Source of the DNA: Actinomycetota bacterium
GTDB lineage: Bacteria; Actinomycetota; Thermoleophilia; Solirubrobacterales; Solirubrobacteraceae
NCBI GenBank assembly: GCA_005788585.1
Contig: SYBY01000279.1
Coordinates: 1 to 14,308, forward strand
Length of the DNA stretch: 14,308 nt
Reading direction: 5' to 3'
Part shown: piece by piece, positions 6,390-12,214 of the stretch
Position numbering within the stretch: the first letter of the stretch is position 1
Layout: every line of letters begins with the position of its first letter
Position numbers and translations under genes: made by a program
Notes under the pieces: model-generated
What the model was told of the DNA's origin: nothing
The model's database searches: none
Seen by the model: only the letters and a program-made list of their open reading frames with translations

Positions 6390-6395
6390 ACGCTA
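6390..6395 (-). promoter_or_regulatory. Putative -10 element (TAGCGT) of the DUF554 gene
   Basis: TAGCGT on the minus strand is followed by 8 nt and the GTG start at 6381, without a ribosome binding site, again consistent with a leaderless mRNA. It lies in the 41-bp divergent gap shared with the glycosyltransferase gene. Confidence 0.35.
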
Positions 6396-6422
6396 CCGCC
6401 CACCTGCGAGCATGCGACCCGC

Positions 6423-7409
6423 ATGGACGTGCTGCTCGTCTCCCTCGGATCGACCGCCGGCCTGCGCGCGGCCGACGACGAGTTCGCGGGCGCGCTGCGC
6501 CGCGCCGGAGCCGACGTCGCGATCGCCCGGGCGGAACCGCCCAGCGACGGGCTGCGCACGCTGGCGCTGGTCGACCTCGCCTGGGCCTATGCGGCGCGGC
6601 GCGCGTTGCTCGCCGCCCGGGCCGACCACCGGGCGGTCATCTACTCGACGACGACCGCCGCGCTGCTCGCCACCGCCCCGCCCGCCGCGATCCGCTTCGA
6701 CGCGCTCAGCGCGGTCAACCGGCCGGGTCGCCACGGCATCTGGCAGCGCCCGGTCGAGCGGCGGCAGCTCGCAGCCGCGCCGCTGCTGCTGCCGTGGGCC
6801 GAGGGGTCGCTGGAGGGCGCGCCGGACGGCGCAGCCGACCGCGCGGTGGTCGTCCCCGTTCCGGTGGCCGCGTCCGGCGTGCTGGACGGCCCACGCGACA
6901 TCGCCGCGATCACCTACGGCGCGAACCCCGAGAAGAAGGGACTCGATCGGGTCCTGCGCGCGTTCGCGGCGGTGCGGCGCGACGATGAGGAACTGCTCGT
7001 CGCCGGCGCCGATCCCGACGTGCTGCCGACCCTGCCGGACGGCGTGCGGTCCGTCGGCCGGGTGCCGCGTGACGAGTACCGCGCGCTGCTGCGCCGCACC
7101 CGCGTGTTCGTGACCGCGCCTCGCCGCGAGGACTACGGGATCGCCCAGCTCGAAGCGCTCGCCGACGGCTGTCGCCTGGTGACGACCCCGGCACCCGGGC
7201 CGTACGCGGCGCTGCCGATCGCGCGGGAGCTGAACCCGCGGTACGTGGCGGAGACCGACGCCGAGCTCGCCGTGTCCATCCGCGCGGCCCTCGACGACGA
7301 CGGTGCGCGCTACGCCATGGCGGCACGCGACGCGATCGCGCCGTTCGTGCCCGCTGCGGTCGACGCGCTCGTGGCCGAGCAGGTCCTGCCGCGGCTCGCG
7401 CGCCGGTAG
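6423..7409 (+). CDS. GT4-type glycosyltransferase
   Basis: 328 residues, GT-B fold expected. The C-terminal half carries the GT4 signature: AITYGANPEKKGLDRVLRAF (162-181) at the start of the nucleotide-sugar domain, the GRVP..EYRALLRRTRVFV block (212-230) and the E-x7-E motif EDYGIAQLE (E236, E244) that binds the donor. The N-terminal domain begins MDVLLVSLGSTAGLRAADDEF, normal for an acceptor domain. It is somewhat shorter than the usual 360-400 residues. No signal peptide or membrane helix is seen. The ATG at 6423 is chosen over upstream in-frame codons, which would run into the divergent DUF554 gene. Donor and acceptor sugars cannot be read from the sequence. The MFS gene follows 37 bp later on the same strand. 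Confidence 0.88.
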   Translation: MDVLLVSLGSTAGLRAADDEFAGALRRAGADVAIARAEPPSDGLRTLALVDLAWAYAARRALLAARADHRAVIYSTTTAALLATAPPAAIRFDALSAVNRPGRHGIWQRPVERRQLAAAPLLLPWAEGSLEGAPDGAADRAVVVPVPVAASGVLDGPRDIAAITYGANPEKKGLDRVLRAFAAVRRDDEELLVAGADPDVLPTLPDGVRSVGRVPRDEYRALLRRTRVFVTAPRREDYGIAQLEALADGCRLVTTPAPGPYAALPIARELNPRYVAETDAELAVSIRAALDDDGARYAMAARDAIAPFVPAAVDALVAEQVLPRLARR

Positions 7410-7413
7410 GCGC

Positions 7414-7440
7414 TCAAGACCGGCGCCCGCCGGGCGATTC
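7414..7440 (+). promoter_or_regulatory. FliA/SigD-like promoter with a palindrome in its spacer, before the MFS gene
   Basis: TCAAG (7414-7418) and GGCGAT (7433-7438) are arranged as in the promoters before 4464, 10398 and 14009, with 15 nt between TCAA and GGCGAT. The spacer holds the perfect palindrome CCGGCG-CC-CGCCGG (7420-7433), which could be an operator or the terminator hairpin of the glycosyltransferase gene. The GTG start lies 6 nt after the -10 block (9 nt if the second GTG is used). Confidence 0.45.
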
Positions 7441-7446
7441 GCACGG

Positions 7447-9009
7447 GTGGTGCGCGCGTCCGGCTCCAAGCAGCTCGTCCTGGCCACGATGGTCCTCGCC
7501 TCCGTGCTCGCCTCGGTGTTCTGGAGCGCGCTCGCGCTCGCGCTGCCCGACATCCGCGACGACCTCGGCGGGTCGACCGACGAACTGCGCTGGGCGTGGA
7601 CCGCCGCAGGGCTCGCGTACGCGGCGACGCTCGTGCTCGCCGGGCGGATCGGCGACACCCGCGGGGCACGGGGAACGCTCGTCGCCGGGTTCGCGCTCCT
7701 CGCGGGAGGCGCCGCGGGCGCGGCAGCGGCGCCGTCACCGCCCGTGCTGATCGCCGCGCTGTGCGTCATGGGCCTCGCGGGTGCGGTCATCACCCCGATG
7801 TCCCTGGCCGTCGTCACCGAGACGGCGACGCCCGAGCGCCGCGCGCGGAACATCGCGCTGTGGGCGGGCGCCGGATCGCTGGCCTACGGGCTCGGCCCGG
7901 CGATCGGCGGGGCCGTCACCCACCTGGCGGGCTGGCGCTGGATCTTCATCGCGTACGTGCCGCTCGCACTCCTGGGACTGGTCCTCACCCGCGCGGGGGT
8001 TCCCGCCAGCCGGCCGGAGAGCACGGCGCGCGTCGACTACGCAGGCGCGGCGCTGCTGGCGGGCGGCCTGGTCGCGCTGACGCTCACGCTGGGGCAGGGC
8101 GCGGCATGGGGCTGGCTGGGCGCGCCGACCGTCGCGCTCGCGGTGCTCGCCGTCGTCCTGCTGGGCGCATGCGTCCGGCGGGAGTCCCGGGTCCCCGATC
8201 CCCTGCTCGACCTGCGTCTCTTCGCGCTGCGCGTGTTCAGCGTCGCCAACGCCGTGCTGTTCTTCGTCAACTTTGTCCTGGGCACGCTGCTGTTCTTCGT
8301 GCCGCTCTACCTGCAGGAGGTCCGCGTCGAGACCCCGCTGACCGCCGGCCTGCTGCTCGTCCCGTTCAGCGGCGGCATCCTCGTCGCGATGGCGCTCGGT
8401 GCGCGCCTGACCGAGCGCGGCCGGACGCGCGAGGCCGTCGCCGGCGGGCTGGTCCTCGCGGGCGCCGCGACCATGGGGCTCGTCGCGCTGTCCGACACGG
8501 CCGCGGTCCCCGTCGTCACCTCGATCCTCACCGTCCTCGGGGGCGGGCTCGGGCTGGTGACCAGCCCGCTTCAGGCGATCGCGATGGACGCGGTCCCCGC
8601 CCGCGCGGCGGGCGCGGCGTCGGGCATCCTCGCCACGTCGCGGGGTCTCGGAACCGCACTGGGCGTCGCCGCGACGGGCGCCGTCTTCTCCTCGCTGAAC
8701 GTGACCCGCACCCTCGACGCCGCCGAGCGTGACGGCGTGCGACTCACCGAGGAAGCCGCAACCAGACTTGACACCGCGCTGGCCGACGGCGAGGCCGAGA
8801 GCGCACAGCTGCTCGCCATCGCCCGGGACGCGTGGGTGGACGCGTTCACCGGCGCGCTGTGGCTGTCGGTGGCCGCGATCGGGGCCGGGCTGGTGCTCGT
8901 CCTCGCCCGGATGCCGCGCTCAGAACAGCGCGCGGCCGACGACCGAGGCGACGACCACGCCCAGGAACAGCACCAGCTCGGCGGCGACCACGCCGCGGGC
9001 CACGCGTAG
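7447..9009 (+). CDS. MFS drug/solute exporter, 14-helix DHA2 (EmrB/QacA) type
   Basis: 520 residues from the GTG at 7447 (a second GTG follows at once). The pattern of hydrophobic segments fits 14 membrane helices, as in proton-driven drug exporters. Motif A appears as AGRIGDTRGARGTL (65-78) and antiporter motif C as GAGSLAYGLGPAIGG (141-155); helix 1 ends in ALALPDIRDDL (29-40), typical of DHA2. A loop with LDAAERDGVRLTEEAATRLD (423-442) lies before the last helix, a feature of this subfamily. The C-terminal 29 residues (from about 492) are hydrophilic and rich in His, Asp and Gln; they are encoded opposite the last helix of the convergent reductase gene, a 90-bp tail-to-tail overlap. The substrate is unknown. 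Confidence 0.92.
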   Translation: MVRASGSKQLVLATMVLASVLASVFWSALALALPDIRDDLGGSTDELRWAWTAAGLAYAATLVLAGRIGDTRGARGTLVAGFALLAGGAAGAAAAPSPPVLIAALCVMGLAGAVITPMSLAVVTETATPERRARNIALWAGAGSLAYGLGPAIGGAVTHLAGWRWIFIAYVPLALLGLVLTRAGVPASRPESTARVDYAGAALLAGGLVALTLTLGQGAAWGWLGAPTVALAVLAVVLLGACVRRESRVPDPLLDLRLFALRVFSVANAVLFFVNFVLGTLLFFVPLYLQEVRVETPLTAGLLLVPFSGGILVAMALGARLTERGRTREAVAGGLVLAGAATMGLVALSDTAAVPVVTSILTVLGGGLGLVTSPLQAIAMDAVPARAAGAASGILATSRGLGTALGVAATGAVFSSLNVTRTLDAAERDGVRLTEEAATRLDTALADGEAESAQLLAIARDAWVDAFTGALWLSVAAIGAGLVLVLARMPRSEQRAADDRGDDHAQEQHQLGGDHAAGHA

Positions 9010-10398
9010 GCCGGTCGGGGCGTTCTGCCACCGGCGCGGCGGCCCGACCGCCAGCTCGGCGTGGATGTGCGTGCGGGGCACGCCCGCGTCGCGGTGCAGC
9101 TGCTGCGAGAGGTCGTGGATGAGCCCTTCCGGACCCGAGATTAGGACGTGGCGGCCGGCCAGGTCATCAACCTCCTCGGCGAGCGCCGTCGCGGTCATGC
9201 GCCCGCGCTCGGCCTCGTGCCACACCACGACGCGCAGGCCGGGGTGGCGTTCCTCCCATGCCCGGAGGCGCTTGACGTAGAACGGGTCGGAGTCCCCGCG
9301 TGCGGCGATGAGGAAGACCACGTCGCGGTCTGGGTCAGCGTCGAGCACGAGCTGCTCGGCGAGTCCCAGGAAGGGGGTCACGCCGATGCCTCCGCCGATC
9401 CACAGCTGACGCGGCGCGCGCACGTGGCCGAGCTGGCCGTAGGCACCGCGCAGGAGCGCCCGCGCGTCGTCCTCGGTCGTCATCGCCTGGGCCTTCTCGG
9501 TGTAGCGGCCGGCGCCCTGGACGATGACGCGCATGGTGTCGCTCCCCGGCGCCGAGGCGATGCTGAATGGATGGGCGACCACGTCACGGTGCAGCTGCAC
9601 GCGCTCGTCGAGCAGGTCGACGTAGGTGAACTGCCCGGCGCGGAACCGCAGCGGCGCGCCGACCGGCTCGAGCGTGAGCTCGACGGCGCCCGCCTCGGGA
9701 TGCTGCTCGGCGTTCGTGATGCGGTACTCGAGCTTGGGGTGCGTCGCGCGGCGGACGAAGGCGACCCAGACGACTGCGGCGATCGCGAGCCCGAACAGGA
9801 GGAACAGGTAGCCGCGCAGGGCGGGGATCTTGATCGTGTCGAACTCGCGGCTGGTGATCGTGAGGCTGACCGCGGTGAGGACGACGGCGGCGCCGAGGAG
9901 CATGTGGGTCCACCGCCACGTGTCGAAGCGCAGGCGCAGGAACAGCGTCGGGACCATGGCTGTCACGATGCAGATCCACGAGATCCAGTCCAGCGCGACG
10001 AGATGGAACGGCACCATGACGTGCGCCGCCTCGCGGGTCTCCGGGAGCGTGCCGAAGACGTAGAAGAGCGGATGCGCGGTGACGAGCCCGAGCATCAGCA
10101 GGCCCGTGATGCCGTGGGCGATGTACACCTGCGTCATGTCCCCGAAGAGCCATTCGAGGGGCCGCAACCGCACCGCGAGGATCGCCGACAGCGGCAGGAG
10201 CGTGGCGGCCATGATCCCGATGACCTCGCCCGCGATGAACCACGCGCCGCGGGTCCCGAGCTTCTCCGCGGCCACCGCGTAAATGACGAGCGGGATGGCG
10301 ACGAGCACGACGATCACCGTCCACCCGACGAGCGCGCGGCGGCCCTCCAGCTCTTCGGAGACCACCTGCTTGACGTGCGGAGCGGGGGCGACGGCCAT
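8920..10398 (-). CDS. Ferric reductase/NADPH oxidase-like flavohaem membrane protein
   Basis: 492 residues. N-terminal membrane part (about 22-215) with six or more helices, then an FAD-binding domain (about 220-325) and an NAD(P)-binding domain (about 328-450). Such proteins pass electrons from NAD(P)H through FAD and haem across the membrane to iron or oxygen. H95 and H109 form the spaced pair of one haem helix (IAHGITGLLMLGLVTAH); H165 (WTHMLLG) starts another, but a second His about 13 residues later is not seen. FAD motif HPFSIASAP is at 276-284, the nucleotide motif GGGIGVTPF at 335-343 and SGPEG at 421-425. Unusually, a further helix (470-492, VVAAELVLFLGVVVASVV) ends the protein. The ATG at 10398 has GGGAG upstream (AGGGAGACG). 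It is divergent from a GlxA-type regulator. Confidence 0.88.
   Translation of the reverse strand: MAVAPAPHVKQVVSEELEGRRALVGWTVIVVLVAIPLVIYAVAAEKLGTRGAWFIAGEVIGIMAATLLPLSAILAVRLRPLEWLFGDMTQVYIAHGITGLLMLGLVTAHPLFYVFGTLPETREAAHVMVPFHLVALDWISWICIVTAMVPTLFLRLRFDTWRWTHMLLGAAVVLTAVSLTITSREFDTIKIPALRGYLFLLFGLAIAAVVWVAFVRRATHPKLEYRITNAEQHPEAGAVELTLEPVGAPLRFRAGQFTYVDLLDERVQLHRDVVAHPFSIASAPGSDTMRVIVQGAGRYTEKAQAMTTEDDARALLRGAYGQLGHVRAPRQLWIGGGIGVTPFLGLAEQLVLDADPDRDVVFLIAARGDSDPFYVKRLRAWEERHPGLRVVVWHEAERGRMTATALAEEVDDLAGRHVLISGPEGLIHDLSQQLHRDAGVPRTHIHAELAVGPPRRWQNAPTGLRVARGVVAAELVLFLGVVVASVVGRALF
9012..9050 (+). terminator. Possible terminator hairpin of the MFS gene
   Basis: CGGTCGGG (9012-9019) is complementary to CCCGACCG (9043-9050), an 8-bp stem with a 23-nt loop, beginning 3 nt after the MFS stop. 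It lies inside the convergent reductase coding region, so it may be fortuitous in GC-rich DNA. Confidence 0.35.
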
Positions 10399-10406
10399 CG
10401 TCTCCC

Positions 10407-10434
10407 TGCTCGGCACACGGTGCCTCGGGCTTGA
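10407..10434 (-). promoter_or_regulatory. FliA/SigD-like promoter of the flavohaem reductase gene
   Basis: On the minus strand GCTCAAG begins this element (TCAA at 10434-10431) and GCCGAG occupies 10414-10409, with 16 nt between them. The start codon follows after a short leader containing GGGAG. The last base is G rather than the T seen at the other sites. A small palindrome, GGCAC-ACG-GTGCC (10412-10424), sits across the spacer and -10, where a regulator could block polymerase. Confidence 0.45.
10412..10424. promoter_or_regulatory. Palindrome GGCAC-N3-GTGCC, possible operator
   Basis: A perfect 5+5 inverted repeat with a 3-nt centre, placed over the candidate promoter of the reductase gene and 133 bp upstream of the GlxA-type regulator start. 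Binding by that regulator is a guess from position. Confidence 0.35.
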
Positions 10435-10456
10435 GCGGAGATCCTCGTCGAGAAAC

Positions 10457-10471
10457 GGGCGCCTGGCGCCC
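10457..10471. promoter_or_regulatory. 15-bp palindrome GGGCGCC-T-GGCGCCC in a divergent gap
   Basis: A perfect 7+7 inverted repeat around a single T, near the middle of the 159-bp gap between the reductase and the GlxA-type regulator. The one-base centre makes an RNA hairpin unlikely and suggests a DNA site for a symmetric dimer. AraC-family regulators usually bind direct repeats, so another regulator is possible. Confidence 0.45.
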
Positions 10472-10557
10472 TCTTCCTGACGCCGGTCCGCTGCATGACG
10501 GGAATCGTGGGGTCTACGACCTTGCGGCCACCGACCGCGCGCGGGAGCATCCGGCCC

Positions 10558-11526
10558 ATGGCCGCCCGCCGCGTCATCGTCCTCACCCCCGACCAGGTCC
10601 AGCCGCTCGACGCGATCGGGCCCACGGAGGTCTTCCACACCGCCTCCCTCGTCCGGGGGCGCACGCCCGCGTACAGGGTGGAGGTCGTCGCGCCCGGCGG
10701 CGGGGTCGTCACGACCCGCAGCGGGCTGCGCCTCCTGGCCGACCCGCTGCCCGCCCCGGGGGCCGGCACGCCCGTCGACACCCTGCTCGTCGCCGGCGGC
10801 GAAGGGACCCGCGCGGCCGCGCGCGACGACGACCTCCTCGCGTGGGTCCGCACGACCGCCGCGCACGCCCGCCGCACCACCAGCGTCTGCACCGGGTCGT
10901 TCGTCCTCGCCGCCGCCGGCCTGCGCGACGGCCGCCGCGCCACCACGCACGGGATGTGGTGCGACCTGCTGCAGAAGAGCGTCCCGGACGTGACGGTGGA
11001 GTCCGACCCGATCTACGTCCGCGACGGCGACGTGTGGACGAGCGCCGGTGTCACGGCGGGGATGGACCTGGCGCTCGCGCTGGTCGAGGACGACCTCGGC
11101 CCGGAGGTCGCGCTCGAGGTCGCGCGGCGGCTGGTGGTGTTCGTCAAGCGCCCGGGCGGACAGGCGCAGTTCAGCGCCGGCCTCACGGCCCAGGCCGCCC
11201 GCCGGGACCCGTTGCGCGAGCTGCAGGCGTGGGTGGTCGACCACCTCGACGAGGACCTCTCCGTCCCCGCGCTCGCCCACCGGGCTCACCTCTCCGAGCG
11301 CCAGTTCACCCGTGCCTTCCAGGCCGAGACGGGCATGACCCCGGCGTCGTACGTCGAGGCGCTGCGGGTCGAACGCGCCCGGCTGCTGCTGCATGACGGC
11401 GCCGCGGTCGACGAGGCGGCGCGTGCCACCGGCTTCACCAGCGCGGAGGTGCTGCGCCGCGCCTTTCACCGGCGGATCGGGGTCGCCCCGTCCGCGTACC
11501 GCGAGCGGTTCCGCCATGCCGCCTGA
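10558..11526 (+). CDS. GlxA-family AraC-type regulator with DJ-1/PfpI-like domain
   Basis: 322 residues. The first 190 residues form a class I glutamine amidotransferase-like (DJ-1/PfpI) sensor domain: LDAIGPTEVF (18-27), LLVAGGEG (86-93) and TTSVCTGSFVLAAAG (108-121) with C111 at the nucleophile elbow, then H131. The AraC/XylS DNA-binding domain occupies about 220-318 with two helix-turn-helix units (SVPALAHRAHLSERQFTRAF; VDEAARATGFTSAEVLRRAF). This is the GlxA architecture of transcriptional activators. The start at 10558 is chosen because the conserved strand (RRVIVLTPDQVQ) begins at once; 21 upstream in-frame codons lack similarity. GAGCAT lies 7 nt before it. It probably controls the divergent reductase and/or the downstream DJ-1 gene; the ligand is unknown. 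Confidence 0.93.
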   Translation: MAARRVIVLTPDQVQPLDAIGPTEVFHTASLVRGRTPAYRVEVVAPGGGVVTTRSGLRLLADPLPAPGAGTPVDTLLVAGGEGTRAAARDDDLLAWVRTTAAHARRTTSVCTGSFVLAAAGLRDGRRATTHGMWCDLLQKSVPDVTVESDPIYVRDGDVWTSAGVTAGMDLALALVEDDLGPEVALEVARRLVVFVKRPGGQAQFSAGLTAQAARRDPLRELQAWVVDHLDEDLSVPALAHRAHLSERQFTRAFQAETGMTPASYVEALRVERARLLLHDGAAVDEAARATGFTSAEVLRRAFHRRIGVAPSAYRERFRHAA

Positions 11527-11530
11527 CCCC

Positions 11531-11536
11531 GAGGAG
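11531..11536 (+). promoter_or_regulatory. Strong ribosome binding site GAGGAG deciding the DJ-1 gene start
   Basis: GAGGAG lies 6 nt before the ATG at 11543 and 4 nt after the regulator stop. It is the clearest Shine-Dalgarno site in the window and sits before an internal operon gene, in contrast to the leaderless-looking first genes. It favours 11543 over an in-frame ATG at 11516. Confidence 0.8.
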
Positions 11537-11542
11537 CACCCG

Positions 11543-12211
11543 ATGGACATCGCCATCCCGCTGTACGCCGACATGACCGCGCTCGACGCGATCGGCCCCT
11601 ACGAGACCCTGAACCGGATCCCGGGCACCCGGATCCGGTTCGTCGGCGAGCAGCCCGGGGAGATCCGGACGGACACGGGGATGCTCGGCCTGACCGTCGA
11701 CCACGCGCTGGAGGACGTGCCCCGGCCGGACGTCGTCGTCGTCCCCGGAGGCATCGGGTCGCGCCGGATCGCGCAGGACGACCGGTGGATCGCGTGGATG
11801 CAAGAGGCCCACGACCACACGACGTGGACCACCTCGGTGTGCACGGGCGCGATGCTGCTGGGCGCCGCCGGGGCGCTCGACGGCCGCCGGGCGACGACGC
11901 ACTGGTCGACGGTCCACGTGCTCGCCGAGTACGGCGCCACCCCGGTCGGCGACGAGCGCGTCGTGGAGGACGGCAAGGTCATCACCGCGGCGGGCGTCTC
12001 GGCGGGGATCGACATGGCGCTGACCCTCGCCGCACGCCTCGCCGGCGAGGACGTCGCCCGCGCCGCGCAGCTGATGATGGAGTACGCGCCCGAGCCGCCG
12101 TTCACGGGCGGGACCCCGCTGACGACGCCGCCGAGTGCGCTCGAGCGCCTGCCCGAGATGCTCGTGCCGCTCGAGGTCGCGTTCGCGCAGGAGCAGGCCG
12201 GGACGGCGTAG
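11543..12211 (+). CDS. DJ-1/PfpI-family protein, isonitrile hydratase-like
   Basis: 222 residues. It has the DJ-1/PfpI fold signature: LDAIGPYETL (14-23), VVVVPGGIGSR (64-74) and TTSVCTGAMLLGAAG (96-110) with nucleophile C100 followed by T101, then THWSTV (119-124). The Asp in DAIGP (D15) and the C-T pair match active-site features described for bacterial isonitrile hydratase, which converts isonitriles to N-substituted formamides; general DJ-1 stress proteins lack the D-x-x-G-P-x-E motif. The activity remains inferred. It is similar to the sensor domain of the preceding regulator (SVCTG, DGRRATTH shared), suggesting a duplicated domain. Only 16 nt separate the two genes, so they form one operon. 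It converges on polX with 3 nt between stops. Confidence 0.87.
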   Translation: MDIAIPLYADMTALDAIGPYETLNRIPGTRIRFVGEQPGEIRTDTGMLGLTVDHALEDVPRPDVVVVPGGIGSRRIAQDDRWIAWMQEAHDHTTWTTSVCTGAMLLGAAGALDGRRATTHWSTVHVLAEYGATPVGDERVVEDGKVITAAGVSAGIDMALTLAARLAGEDVARAAQLMMEYAPEPPFTGGTPLTTPPSALERLPEMLVPLEVAFAQEQAGTA

Positions 12212-12214
12212 GCC

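Noticed and set aside
8885..8910. Possible terminator of the reductase gene (CCGGGC with GCCCGG, 14-nt loop)
   Set aside because: A 6-bp GC stem is expected by chance in DNA this GC-rich, and it lies within an MFS membrane-helix coding region.
10399..11574. An N-terminal extension that would make the flavohaem reductase 884 residues long
   Set aside because: The extension runs antisense through the GlxA-type regulator, which has clear domains; the real start is the ATG at 10398 with GGGAG upstream.
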